Shown piece by piece: positions 1 through 8,652 of a stretch of 64,000 nucleotides of DNA. The notes beneath the pieces are model-generated. The model did not search any database. It saw nothing but the letters and a program-made list of their open reading frames with translations, and had not been told where the DNA came from. The translations under genes were made by a program, and so were the position numbers. This stretch comes from Deltaproteobacteria bacterium (GTDB lineage: Bacteria; Myxococcota_A; Polyangia; Haliangiales; Haliangiaceae). How positions within the stretch are numbered: position 1 is the stretch's first letter; every line of letters begins with the position of its first letter. Location of the stretch: positions 21,524-85,523 of the forward strand of contig JAIOQA010000218.1 of the NCBI GenBank assembly GCA_021413675.1, read 5' to 3'.

Positions 1-1
1 G

Positions 2-91
2 AAGCTGCAGTCGGATCCCTCGATGAAGCCCATCGAGGTCACGACCTGCGCGCTCGCGGTGACCGCGCTGCACGCCGCGCCGGAACGGTGA
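2..91 (+). CDS. C-terminal end of an unidentified gene (partial)
   Basis: An open frame enters from the left edge and stops with TGA at 89-91, giving 29 residues that end TALHAAPER. The piece is too short to assign to a family. It converges on the ABC exporter gene, whose stop codon lies 7 bp further on. A real gene end is inferred mainly because nothing else fills this space and codon third positions are GC-rich as in neighbouring genes. Confidence 0.4.
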   Translation, partial: KLQSDPSMKPIEVTTCALAVTALHAAPER

Positions 92-98
92 CCGCCGG

Positions 99-1940
99 TT
101 AGTTTAGCTCGCCCGCGGCCAGCTGCAGACGCTGGGGGGCAGCCTCGCCGGTCGCGACCCGATCCTGCTCGGCGACCAGCTCGGCGTAGCGGCCGCCGCG
201 CGCGAGCAGCTCCTCGTGCGTGCCGCGCTCGACGATCGCGCCCCGGTCGAGCACCACGATCAGGTTGGCCTTGCGGATCGTCGACAGGCGATGGGCGATC
301 ACCAGGCTGGTGCGGTTGGCGAGCAGCGGCTCGAGCGCGGCCTGGATCAACAGCTCGTTGTGGCTGTCGAGGGCGCTGGTGGCCTCGTCGAGGATCAGGA
401 TGCGCGGATCCTTGAGCAGCGCCCGCGCGATCGCGATCCGCTGGCGCTCGCCGCCCGACAGCCGGTAGCCGCGATCGCCGACGATCGTCTGGTAGCCCTC
501 GGGCAGCGCGGCGATCACGTCGTGGATCTGCGCCGAGCGCGCCGCGGCCTCGACCTCGGCCGGGGTCGCGTCGGGGCGGCCGTAGCGCAGGTTGTCGAGG
601 ATCGAGGCGTGGAACAGATACGTCTCCTGGGTCACGACCGCGAGGTGCGCGCGCAAGGACGCCAGCGTCAGCTCGCGCACGTCGTGGCCATCGACGGTCA
701 CCCGCCCGCTCGACGGATCGTAGAGCCGCGACACCAGCGCCGCGAGCGTGCTCTTGCCGGCGCCCGACGGGCCGACCAGCGCGACGCACTGGCCCGGCGC
801 GATGTCGAGGTCGAGGTCGCGCAGGGTCGCGGTGTCGCCGTACGCGAACGCCACGTGCTCGAAGCGGATCGCGCCGCGCGCGGCGACCAGCGAGCGCGCC
901 CCGGGCGCGTCCTTGATCGCCGGCTCGAGGTCGAGCACCGTGAAGATCCGATCGAAGTAGGCGTACGAGGTCACGACGTCGACGTGGACGGTCGCGAGGT
1001 CCGACGCGGGCGTGTAGAGGCGCTTGAGCATCGCGACGAACGCCACGACCGTGCCGACCGCGAGGTCACCGCTGATCACGAACCAGCCGCCGAACAGGTA
1101 GACCAGCGCCGGCCCGAGCTCCTCGAGGAACTTCATCGCCATCTGGAACCAGCGCCCGACCAGGTTGTGGCGCAGCGACACGTCACGCAGCGCGGCGGCC
1201 TTGGTCTCGAGCCGCTGGGCCTCGTGGGCCTCGGCGCCCGAGACCTTGACCAGGAGCGCGCCCGAGACCGACAGCGTCTCGAGGAGCACGCCGGTGACCT
1301 CGGCCAGCGCGCCCTGGGCCTGGCGCTTGAGCGCCTTGCGGCGCTGCCCGACCCGGCGCGTGGGCACGATGAACACCGGCAACAAGGCGAGCGCGACCAG
1401 CGCGAGCCGCCAGTCGAGCCACAGGATCGCCGCGATCGCGGTCGACACGATCACGGCGTTCTGCAGGACCTTGACCAGGTTGTCCTGCAGCATCTGCCCC
1501 ACGCCCTGCACGTCGTTGAGCACGCGCGACACGACCTCGCCCGGCTTGGCGGTCATGAAGTAGGTCAAGGACTGCTGCTGCACGTGGCGGAACACCTGCA
1601 GGCGCAGGTCGTAGACGACGTGCTCCGCGATGTACGCGGCGAGGTAGCGCACGACGACGCCGAGCAGGCCGGCGGCCAGCGGCGCGGCGATCATCCCGAC
1701 GAACAGCTCGACCAGCTCCACGCGGTCGCGGGTCGGGATGGCGTCGTCGACGATCGCCTTGATGCACAGCGCCGGGACCAGGCCGAGCAAGGCCGCGGCG
1801 ATGATCGCGACGATCACCAGCATCGTGCGGCCGCGGTACGGCCGCAGGTAGCGGAAGATCCGGCGCAGCGTGGCCCGCTGGACTTCGGGCAGGTCCTTCG
1901 GGTCGATGTGCGTGCGCCGCGTGGACGGGATCGCGGTCAT
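99..1940 (-). CDS. ABC exporter, fused permease/ATPase (MsbA-like)
   Basis: A 613-residue half-transporter of the ABC-B/MsbA type, expected to act as a homodimer in the inner membrane. The N-terminal half carries the six-helix type 1 exporter domain (roughly residues 30-320). The C-terminal half is the nucleotide-binding domain, with Walker A GPSGAGKST, signature LSGGERQR, Walker B ILILDEATSALD and the H-loop histidine in VIAHRLST. The start is ATG 1940, overlapping the stop of the dTMP-kinase-like gene by ATGA, so the two are translationally coupled. It is the last gene of the six-gene phosphate operon. The substrate cannot be read from sequence; lipid, peptide or drug export are all possible. 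Confidence 0.9.
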   Translation of the reverse strand: MTAIPSTRRTHIDPKDLPEVQRATLRRIFRYLRPYRGRTMLVIVAIIAAALLGLVPALCIKAIVDDAIPTRDRVELVELFVGMIAAPLAAGLLGVVVRYLAAYIAEHVVYDLRLQVFRHVQQQSLTYFMTAKPGEVVSRVLNDVQGVGQMLQDNLVKVLQNAVIVSTAIAAILWLDWRLALVALALLPVFIVPTRRVGQRRKALKRQAQGALAEVTGVLLETLSVSGALLVKVSGAEAHEAQRLETKAAALRDVSLRHNLVGRWFQMAMKFLEELGPALVYLFGGWFVISGDLAVGTVVAFVAMLKRLYTPASDLATVHVDVVTSYAYFDRIFTVLDLEPAIKDAPGARSLVAARGAIRFEHVAFAYGDTATLRDLDLDIAPGQCVALVGPSGAGKSTLAALVSRLYDPSSGRVTVDGHDVRELTLASLRAHLAVVTQETYLFHASILDNLRYGRPDATPAEVEAAARSAQIHDVIAALPEGYQTIVGDRGYRLSGGERQRIAIARALLKDPRILILDEATSALDSHNELLIQAALEPLLANRTSLVIAHRLSTIRKANLIVVLDRGAIVERGTHEELLARGGRYAELVAEQDRVATGEAAPQRLQLAAGELN

Positions 1941-3595
1941 CGCGCCGCCCAGCGCTGATCGGTGAGCAGCGCCTGGCGCCACAGCGCGAGGCTGGTCGGC
2001 GCGCGCGCGAACGCCTCGGCGACCAGCGCCCGGCCCCGCGCGGTCGCGATCTGCGCGCCGAGGCTCTTCACGACCGCCCACGGCCAGCGCGCGAGCCCGG
2101 CCTCGCGCAGGTGCCACGCCTCGGCGGTGTCGAGACCGAGCAGCGAGTCGAAGGTCTCCTCGCAGTGGTCGGCGACCCGCGCGCGCAGCGCCCACGCGCG
2201 GGTGTCGATGCTCTGGCCGAGGGTGCGCATCACGACCTTGGGCGCGCGCTCGACGTACCGCGCGCGCCACTTCCACGCGCGCTCGTCGTCGACGCCGACC
2301 AGCGACGCGAGCGCCGCGACCGGCGCGAGCTCGCGCAGCCCCTTGCGCCAGCTCCACGCGAGATCGTCGGCGATCCCGTCGACCGCCTCGCACGCGACGG
2401 TCGCGGTCGCGACATCCGCGACGTGCGCGAGCCCGCCGTGCGCGCCGAGCCACTGTTCGCGCAGCGCCCACGCCCGCGGCCCGGGGACGCCGCCGAGCGC
2501 GCGGATCACCAGCGCGAGCGGCATCGCGTCGCGCAGCGCCCAGGCGTCGGCGTCGTCGCGGCCGTGGAGGGCGGCGGCGACCTCGCGCGGGGCGACCGGC
2601 AGGAGCGCGTGCAGGAGCTCGGTGCCGTCGACGCGCAGCCCGGCGGGGCTCGCGAGCGACAGCGCGATCTGCGCCGGCGCCGCCGCGAGCAGGCCGCGCC
2701 GCAGCTGCCAGGAATCGTCGTCGTCGAGCCAGCGCAGGCCGGCGGCGACCCCGACCGGCGCGCGGGTCGCGAGCTCGCGGCGGCGCGCGGCGAACGCCTC
2801 GCCAGCGAGGCCCTCGAGCACGTAGGCGGCGAGCGCGGGCTCGCGCGGCGCGCGCCGATCGCACCAGGCCACGAGCGCGGCGCGGGCGCTCGCGAGATCG
2901 GTGGCGCGCAGCGCGGGCGGTGGCGCGGGGATCGCGAGCGCGGGCGCGGCGCGGTGCTGGCGCGCCTGATCGATCGCATCGGCGAGGGCGTGCGCGACCG
3001 CGTGCAGCTCGGCCTCGGTGTTGTCGACGACGATCCAGCGCGCGGGCTCGCGCGCGGCGAGCGCGCGGTAGCCGTCGCGCAGCCGGAGCTGCAACGCGGT
3101 CCCGGCCAGGCCCTTGCGCGACGGCGCCTGATCGTCGGGCGCGAGCAGCTTCGACACCCGCCGCCGCGCTCGCGCGACGTGCGGATCGACATCGACCAGC
3201 ACGACCAGCTCGGGGATCAACCCGCCGGCCGCGGCCGCGACCACCGGCTCGACGTCCGCCGCCGCCATGCCGCGGCCGTACACCGCCAGCGCCTGCGCGG
3301 TGTAGACGTAGCGATCCGCGATGACGACATCGGCGCGGGCCAGCGCCGGGCGGGTCGCCTCCTCGAGCAGCTGGATCTCGCGCGTCAGGTACATCATCAG
3401 CTCGGCGCGCGGGGTCATCGCGAGGTTGCGCGCATCGCGGCCGAGCTCGCGCATCGCCTGGGTGACCCGCGACGCGAACTTGCCGCCCTCGCGCACGTGC
3501 TCGACCGCGCGGCCGCGCTCGCGCAGGAGCGTCGCGACCAGGTTCGACAGCGTGGTCTTGCCGCCTCCGTCGATGCCCTCGAACACGACGAACAT
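1937..3595 (-). CDS. dTMP-kinase-like P-loop kinase fused to a W-x-[LW]-R repeat domain
   Basis: 552 residues in two parts. Residues 1 to about 215 are a thymidylate-kinase fold with P-loop FEGIDGGGKTT and a DRY motif (VIADRYVYTAQAL), which would phosphorylate a nucleoside monophosphate. The usual dTMP-kinase REPGGT segment is replaced by VREGGKFASRV and the arginine-rich lid is altered, so substrate choice may differ. The remaining ~330 residues contain seven spaced motifs: SWQLR, AWALR, AWALR, AWSWR, AWKWR, AWALR, AWHLR. They suggest a helical repeat domain that I do not recognise. The gene is coupled by overlaps to the Na/Pi symporter upstream and the ABC exporter downstream, an odd home for a housekeeping tmk. 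A second, standard tmk elsewhere is likely (inference). Confidence 0.75.
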   Translation of the reverse strand: MFVVFEGIDGGGKTTLSNLVATLLRERGRAVEHVREGGKFASRVTQAMRELGRDARNLAMTPRAELMMYLTREIQLLEEATRPALARADVVIADRYVYTAQALAVYGRGMAAADVEPVVAAAAGGLIPELVVLVDVDPHVARARRRVSKLLAPDDQAPSRKGLAGTALQLRLRDGYRALAAREPARWIVVDNTEAELHAVAHALADAIDQARQHRAAPALAIPAPPPALRATDLASARAALVAWCDRRAPREPALAAYVLEGLAGEAFAARRRELATRAPVGVAAGLRWLDDDDSWQLRRGLLAAAPAQIALSLASPAGLRVDGTELLHALLPVAPREVAAALHGRDDADAWALRDAMPLALVIRALGGVPGPRAWALREQWLGAHGGLAHVADVATATVACEAVDGIADDLAWSWRKGLRELAPVAALASLVGVDDERAWKWRARYVERAPKVVMRTLGQSIDTRAWALRARVADHCEETFDSLLGLDTAEAWHLREAGLARWPWAVVKSLGAQIATARGRALVAEAFARAPTSLALWRQALLTDQRWAAR

Positions 3596-5577
3596 CAGCT
3601 CAGCTCCTCGGCGTCGGCGCTCATGGTCTTGCAGACGCGGTACAGGTGGTTGCCCACGTGCTCGTAGGTGTCGATCAGATCGGCGAGCCCGAGCCCGAAC
3701 GACGCCGACTCCGAGCGCTTCAGGATCGCGCGCGCGCGGCGGGCCTCGGCCTCGAGCAGGTTGAGCTGGATCTCGCGCCCGCCGGCGGCCTCGAGATCGA
3801 CCGCGACGCCCCGCTCGAGCGTCGCGATCGCGGCGGCGCACGACTCGCTCGCGAGCGCGTGCATGTCGCGCAGCCGGGCCTGCTCCTCGGGCGCGAGCCG
3901 CAGGCCGCGCTCGATCCCGAGCTCGGCGACGTTGACCAGCTGCTCGACCTGGCGCTGCAGCTGCAGCGTCGCGACCACGGTCTGGGTCGCGCGCTCGAGC
4001 GCCGGGCTGGTCGGCGCGGCGCTGACGATGCGGTACTGCTGCTCGAGCTGGCGCCGGGCCTCCGCGAGCGCGACCTCGGTCTCGTGGGCGTGGCCGCGAT
4101 CGCTCGTGCACGACATCTCGAGCGCGCCGTCGAGCGCCGCGCGGTGCGAGGCCAGCACCGCCGCGACCGCGCGCTCCACGTCGGACGCCAGCGTGTGGGG
4201 CACGATGGATGGCGCGGGCTCGACCCGCCGCTGGGTCGCCCGGCGCGCGAGCGCCGGCAGCGCGATCAGCCACAGCGCGACCGCGGCGAGCTCGGTCACC
4301 GCGAACGCCAGCGCGAGGTCGCGCGACACCAGCGGCCGCACGATGCGCTGGCCGTAGTCGACGACGTCGGTCGCGGGCAGGATCGCGTCCCAGAGCGGCA
4401 GCGTCGCGAGCGCGAACAGCGTGGCGAACGCGCCGAACGCGAGGTGGGTCGCGACCAGCGGCCGCGCGGCGCGCCCGGCCTGCCAGGCGATGAGCGCCAT
4501 ACCGAGCGCGGCGCCGAGGTTGGTGCCGGCGAGGATCGCGAGCGCGTTGGCGCGCGGCATCACGCCGCTGGTCTGGGTCAGGCCGAGCACCAGGATGTAG
4601 ACCGGGCCGGGGCCCTGCAGCACCAGCGCGAGCGCCGCGCCGGTGAGCGCGCAGATCACGATCGCCGCGAGCCCCTCGCCGCGCAGGTGCGCGACGTACG
4701 GCAAGAGCTTGGGATCGCTGACCAGCGGCTCGACGCTGGTCTGCAGGAGGTGCAGGCCGTAGAGCATGAGGCCCGCGCCGAGCATCAGCTTGGCGATCGC
4801 GGCGCCGCGGCGGCCGGTCGCGAGCCGCGTCCAGATCACGCCGAGCGCGATGACCAGCAGGCCCTCGCTCGCCAGCGCCGCCGGCAGCATCGCGCCGGTG
4901 AGCGCCGCGCCGAGCTGCGCGCCGACGAAGATCGCGACGGTCGCGCCGATCGCGAGCAGTCGCGCGTCGACCAGGCCGATCGCGAACGCCGCCGCCGAGG
5001 TCGTGAGCTGGGTCAGGCCGCCGACGAGGATCCCGACGCCCACCGCCTGCGGCGACGATCGGGTCCAGCGCCCGAGCAGCGTGCGCACGCGGTTGCCCGC
5101 GAGGCCGCGCAGGCCGCGCGCGAGCAGGCCGAGGCCGTAGATGAACAGCGCGAGGCCGCCGAAGAGGCGGGTCAGGAGCTTCTTCTGGTTGCTGGCGCGG
5201 ATCTGCAGGTCCCACGACTTGGTGCGCGAGGCGCCCTGGGTCAGGCGCAGGCCGGCCTTGCCGGTCGGGGTGTCGCTCGCGATCCGCACGACCACCGAGC
5301 TCGGGTTGCGGACCAGGATCTCGGCGGGGCGGTGCGCGATCGTCGCCTCGACCGGCGGCGTCGCCGCGGCGCCGACGTACTCGACGACCAGCGCGTCGCC
5401 GGGGCTGACGTCGGCCTCGCCGATCGACGTGATGTGGAACGCCGCGATCGCGCCGGGCTCGTCGCTCGGCTGCGAGCGATCGGGCTCGCGCTCGTCGCCC
5501 CAGTCGGAGACGACCAGCGCCAGCACCGCCAGCGTCAGCAGCCAGCGCAGCGCGGTACGCAGGCGCTCGCTAGCCAT
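3595..5577 (-). CDS. Na/Pi cotransporter family protein with PhoU-like tail
   Basis: A 660-residue inner-membrane protein. It has an N-terminal membrane anchor, then an extracytoplasmic domain of about 100 residues, then two inverted Na_Pi_cotrans repeats with the QTSGV and LTQLTTSAAAF motifs typical of NptA/type II sodium-phosphate symporters. A helical, charged C-terminal region (roughly 470-650) resembles PhoU, as in many bacterial members. The probable role is sodium-driven phosphate import tied to phosphate sensing. Start ATG 5577 overlaps the stop of the polyphosphate polymerase gene by 8 bp, and its stop overlaps the next ATG (TGATG). The extracytoplasmic domain between anchor and first repeat is not usual for NptA and is of unknown function. 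Confidence 0.87.
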   Translation of the reverse strand: MASERLRTALRWLLTLAVLALVVSDWGDEREPDRSQPSDEPGAIAAFHITSIGEADVSPGDALVVEYVGAAATPPVEATIAHRPAEILVRNPSSVVVRIASDTPTGKAGLRLTQGASRTKSWDLQIRASNQKKLLTRLFGGLALFIYGLGLLARGLRGLAGNRVRTLLGRWTRSSPQAVGVGILVGGLTQLTTSAAAFAIGLVDARLLAIGATVAIFVGAQLGAALTGAMLPAALASEGLLVIALGVIWTRLATGRRGAAIAKLMLGAGLMLYGLHLLQTSVEPLVSDPKLLPYVAHLRGEGLAAIVICALTGAALALVLQGPGPVYILVLGLTQTSGVMPRANALAILAGTNLGAALGMALIAWQAGRAARPLVATHLAFGAFATLFALATLPLWDAILPATDVVDYGQRIVRPLVSRDLALAFAVTELAAVALWLIALPALARRATQRRVEPAPSIVPHTLASDVERAVAAVLASHRAALDGALEMSCTSDRGHAHETEVALAEARRQLEQQYRIVSAAPTSPALERATQTVVATLQLQRQVEQLVNVAELGIERGLRLAPEEQARLRDMHALASESCAAAIATLERGVAVDLEAAGGREIQLNLLEAEARRARAILKRSESASFGLGLADLIDTYEHVGNHLYRVCKTMSADAEELS

Positions 5578-6427
5578 GGACCGCGCTCGACCCCGCGTCG
5601 AACTTGCTGTAGCCCAGCGGAACGGCGCGCTCGGTCTCGAGGACGCGGGTCAGCCACGCCGGCGGATCGCGGTGGCTCTTGACCTCGAGCACGCGGCGCG
5701 GCTCGGCGCCGACCGCCGGCCCGAGCGTCTGGCGCAGGAGCGCCCAGTCGCGATCCCAGAGATCGGTCGGCGGCGCGTAGAACGCGAGGCCGCTGTCGAT
5801 CGTCACGCGCAGCTCGCCTGCGGGATCCTGCCAGGCGAGGCGGCGGTAGTTGACGAGGCAGTCGGCGCGCATCGGCTCGGCGCAGCTCGCGCACAGCTCG
5901 GCGACCGCCGCGAGCACCGCGCGCGCGTCCTTGCCGTAGGCCTGCTCCTGGATCCGCACCATCTCGGGCGTGATCGTCGCCTCGGCGAAGAACGCGGGCA
6001 CGTCGCGCTTGGGGATGCCGATGCGGCGCTTGCCGGTGTTCGCGCCCTCGCGGTGCTTGAGCTCGAGCCACAGGATCGGCTGGAACCGGACCAGCTGGCG
6101 CGCGTCGGTCGCGGTCTCGGTGAGATCCGGGTGGAGGTCGTAGTACTCCTTGGCGCGCAGCTTGATGTGGCTGTCGGCGGAGTCGTGCGCGGCGCGGAAC
6201 AGCGCACGGCTGGGCGTGTCGAAGTAGATCGTGGTGACGAAGTGATGCGCGCCGGGCAGCGTGTTGGCGCCGTCGCCGCGGTGGCGATGCACGACCAGGT
6301 GCTGGTGGACCGCGGCGGTGACCGCGCGCGCCTGCGCCGGCGACAGCAGGTACTTCGCCTCGCGCCGATCCGCGGTCATCCGCGCATCGATCGCCTCACC
6401 GTCGAGCTGGATGGCCAGGTCGCTCAT
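5570..6427 (-). CDS. VTC-domain polyphosphate polymerase
   Basis: 285 residues of the VTC tunnel-fold family, the catalytic domain of the yeast vacuolar transporter chaperone that makes polyphosphate from ATP. Visible family landmarks in order are RREAKYLLS, YFDTPSRALF, HIKLRAKEYYD, LELKHREGANTGKRRIGIP (basic residues lining the tunnel), NYRRLAW, RVTIDSG, a glutamate in LEVKSHRD and the terminal YSKFDAG segment. No membrane segment or SPX domain is present, so it is a stand-alone cytoplasmic enzyme. Start ATG 6427 overlaps the stop of the preceding lipoprotein gene (ATGA). Its place between a porin/lipoprotein pair and a Na/Pi symporter supports coupling of phosphate entry to polyphosphate synthesis. 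Confidence 0.87.
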   Translation of the reverse strand: MSDLAIQLDGEAIDARMTADRREAKYLLSPAQARAVTAAVHQHLVVHRHRGDGANTLPGAHHFVTTIYFDTPSRALFRAAHDSADSHIKLRAKEYYDLHPDLTETATDARQLVRFQPILWLELKHREGANTGKRRIGIPKRDVPAFFAEATITPEMVRIQEQAYGKDARAVLAAVAELCASCAEPMRADCLVNYRRLAWQDPAGELRVTIDSGLAFYAPPTDLWDRDWALLRQTLGPAVGAEPRRVLEVKSHRDPPAWLTRVLETERAVPLGYSKFDAGSSAVHG

Positions 6428-7158
6428 GGCGTGTACGACATCAGCTCCTCGTCCTGCGAGCCGCTGCCGGTCTCCTTCACCTTGCCGACGCCGCGCGCGT
6501 ACCAGTAGTCCTGCGGCTTGCTGCCGGTGCGGCGCACGTGCAGGGTCGTGAAGGTGCCGGCGATCACCGTGACCTGCTCGCTGTCGGAGATGACCTGCCA
6601 GTTCTCGGTCTTGTTCGAGGTGCCCGCGCCCTGGCCGGTGGTGGTCTCGGTGAAGGACTGCGAGAAGGTCGCGCCGGTCGTGACGTGGGCGGTGCTCTCG
6701 TCGAGCTTGAGCCGATACGGCGTGTCGACGTCGGTCGAGGTCATCGCGCCGTTCTGGCCGTAGTGGATGGTCTTGTAGCGGACGTCGAGATCGCCGTTGA
6801 ACGTCTCGTAGACGTCCTTGCTGCCCTGGAGCTGCTCGACGTGGACCAGGAACGCCATCGTGCCGGCATGAACCCCACCGACGTCGACCTCGTTCATGAT
6901 CGTCGTCTTCTTGTTGAGCGCGTCGGGGATCTGGCCGTTCGGATCGGTGAGCTTGTAGGACCAGACCGAGCCGACCTTCCACGGGTTGTAGCGGGTGTCG
7001 ACGGGCGTGCCGTCGGGGCCGAGCACGGCGTCGCCCGAGGCGTCGATCCCGCCGTTGCCGTCGCCGGTGGCGCTGTCGGCGGCGCCGCCGGGATTCGAGC
7101 TGCCGCAAGCGGCGAGGCCTGCGGTGACGAGCGAGGTGAAGATCGCGAGACGTCGCAT
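6424..7158 (-). CDS. Putative lipoprotein of the phosphate operon
   Basis: 244 residues starting at ATG 7158, preceded by a good Shine-Dalgarno AGGAGT. The signal peptide ends in the lipobox GLAACGSS, followed by a Gly/Asp/Ser/Ala linker, so the product should be lipidated and periplasmic. The mature part is beta-rich with repeated T/V-rich segments (for example KTTIMNEVDVGGVHAG and VTVIAGTFTTLHVRR). It resembles secreted beta-sandwich proteins of Myxococcota, but no named domain is recognised. It lies 20 bp after the porin gene and overlaps the polyphosphate polymerase start, so it probably works in the same envelope step. Phosphate or polyphosphate binding is only a guess. Confidence 0.75.
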   Translation of the reverse strand: MRRLAIFTSLVTAGLAACGSSNPGGAADSATGDGNGGIDASGDAVLGPDGTPVDTRYNPWKVGSVWSYKLTDPNGQIPDALNKKTTIMNEVDVGGVHAGTMAFLVHVEQLQGSKDVYETFNGDLDVRYKTIHYGQNGAMTSTDVDTPYRLKLDESTAHVTTGATFSQSFTETTTGQGAGTSNKTENWQVISDSEQVTVIAGTFTTLHVRRTGSKPQDYWYARGVGKVKETGSGSQDEELMSYTP

Positions 7159-7178
7159 GAGGACTCCTAGGCGAAGGG

Positions 7179-8504
7179 TCAGAGGCGTGCGCCGAGCTGG
7201 ATGAGCGCGGTGGTCGAGGTGGTGGGGCCGATGCCGAGCTCGACGATGCCGATCGGCGCGTTGGAGGCGACCTGCCAGCGCTCGAGCTCGAGCTGGACGC
7301 GCCAGGCGTCCCAGGCGCCGAGGGTGACGCCGCCGGTCGCCTCGATCGCGGCGTCGTGCTGGATCGTCGCGTCGGGATCGAGCGCGCCGAACACGCCGTA
7401 GAGCTCGTAGAAGCGCTTGCCGTGCTTCGCGCCGCCCAGGCGCCAGCCGGCGATGCCGCGGCCCTCGGCGAAGGTCGCGCGCCGGTGCGTGGGATCGCTG
7501 CCGGCGACCAGCCACGACGTGCCGACCATGCCCTCGAGCCACACCGTCAGGTGACCGGGGCCGGCGTCGACATCGAGGGTCGCGTCGAGCTCGCCGGCGT
7601 AGCCGCGGCTGACGGTCGCGGGGACCTCGAGCAGCTCGCCGACCCGCGCGGAGCCGGCGGCGCCGATCGTGAGCCCGTGGGTGGGCTCGACGGTGAGTCG
7701 GACGACGCCGTCCATGCCGAAGCGATCGCGCGCCGGCGCGGCGAGCGGCGTGCCGCCGTCGTCGGTGCCCTGGAACACGCCGGCGCGGAGCTCGGGCGAC
7801 CACGGGCCGCCGTGGGCGATCGTGGCCATCGCGCCGACCGCGCGGCCGGCGACCTGGAGGCGACGCACGAGGATGTTGTCGAGCAGGCCGCGATCGGCCA
7901 TCGGCAACGACCAGATCGAGGTCAGCTGGATCGCGGAGAACGGCATCTTGAAGTTGCCGGCGCGCAGGTCGACCTTGGTCGCGCCGTCGGCGAGCCGGAG
8001 CTGCGCGAAGGCGTTCTTGAGCCGGGGCTTGCCGGCGAGCTCGACCTCGACCTCGGCGCGCAGGTCGTGCCAGCGGTACTCGGCCTTCACGCGCGCGCTG
8101 TTGATGGTGCCCTGCGCGACGGTGTCGGGCGCGGTCTTCTCCTTCACTGCGGCGCCGCGGATCAGGACGCGGCCGCCGAAATCGAGATGGCCGTGCTTCT
8201 TCTTCTTCTTCTTGTGCGGCTTCTCGAGCGGCGGCGCGCTCGGATCGCCGTCGACTGCGGCGGCCGCGTCGTGCTCGTGGTGCTTGTGGTGCTTGCCGGG
8301 CTCGGTCGCGGGTTCGTCCGTCGCGGGCTCGTCGGTCGGAGCACCGGCGTCCGCCGCGGGGGCCGCGGGGGCGTCCGTCGGCGCGGATCCCTCGTCACGC
8401 GGTGCGTCGGCCCGAGCCCACGCCGACCACCCACACACCAACCAGACGCCGAGGAACAAGCTTGAACGCGGCAACTCACCGCAGTTGTTCAAGCGGCGTG
8501 CCAC
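7179..8504 (-). CDS. Phosphate-selective porin O/P-like outer membrane protein
   Basis: 441 residues. A signal peptide is visible (hydrophobic SLFLGVWLVCGWSAWA, cleavage near ARA-DA). It is followed by a Pro/Ala/Asp linker, a His/Lys-rich segment at residues 71-79 and 95-106 with six consecutive lysines, and a beta-barrel region. Barrel segments such as RVKAEYRWHDLRAEVEVELA, KNAFAQLRLADG and LRAGNFKMPFSAIQLTSIW match the OprP/OprO pattern. It is the first gene of the phosphate operon. The GTG start at 8504 is the longest option and gives a signal peptide with a basic n-region; no clear SD or -10 supports it. The barrel ends in leucine rather than the usual aromatic residue. Confidence 0.72.
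   Translation of the reverse strand: MARRLNNCGELPRSSLFLGVWLVCGWSAWARADAPRDEGSAPTDAPAAPAADAGAPTDEPATDEPATEPGKHHKHHEHDAAAAVDGDPSAPPLEKPHKKKKKKHGHLDFGGRVLIRGAAVKEKTAPDTVAQGTINSARVKAEYRWHDLRAEVEVELAGKPRLKNAFAQLRLADGATKVDLRAGNFKMPFSAIQLTSIWSLPMADRGLLDNILVRRLQVAGRAVGAMATIAHGGPWSPELRAGVFQGTDDGGTPLAAPARDRFGMDGVVRLTVEPTHGLTIGAAGSARVGELLEVPATVSRGYAGELDATLDVDAGPGHLTVWLEGMVGTSWLVAGSDPTHRRATFAEGRGIAGWRLGGAKHGKRFYELYGVFGALDPDATIQHDAAIEATGGVTLGAWDAWRVQLELERWQVASNAPIGIVELGIGPTTSTTALIQLGARL
8461..8493. repeat. Interrupted inverted repeat at the 5' end of the porin gene
   Basis: A 7-bp outer stem (cttgaac / gttcaag) encloses a 4-bp inner stem (gcgg / ccgc) with a 7-nt loop and a 4-nt bulge. It covers codons 4-14 of the porin. 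It could fold in the mRNA just after the start codon and limit translation; this is inference only. Confidence 0.35.
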
Positions 8505-8652
8505 CGAGTCGTCACGTCGGCGTCACCGGAATGAGGCAGTTCCGCGGCGAACCGTGTACGAACGCCTCACAGCCGTCCGGTTCTTGCGCAAATCACCGGT
8601 CGTCGTCGGTGAGGGCGTCGCCCACAACCCGCGGCGGTACGGTCGGTGTGGG

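Noticed and set aside
216..1958. Long plus-strand open frame of 580 codons opposite the ABC exporter
   Set aside because: It is the complement of a clear ABC transporter; its translation is Arg/His/Asp-rich without domains, as expected for antisense frames in GC-rich DNA.
1937..3595. Kinase domain considered as PPK2 polyphosphate kinase because of the operon
   Set aside because: The P-loop context FEGIDGGGKTT and DRY segment fit thymidylate kinase; the PPK2 motifs were not found. It is kept as dTMP-kinase-like.
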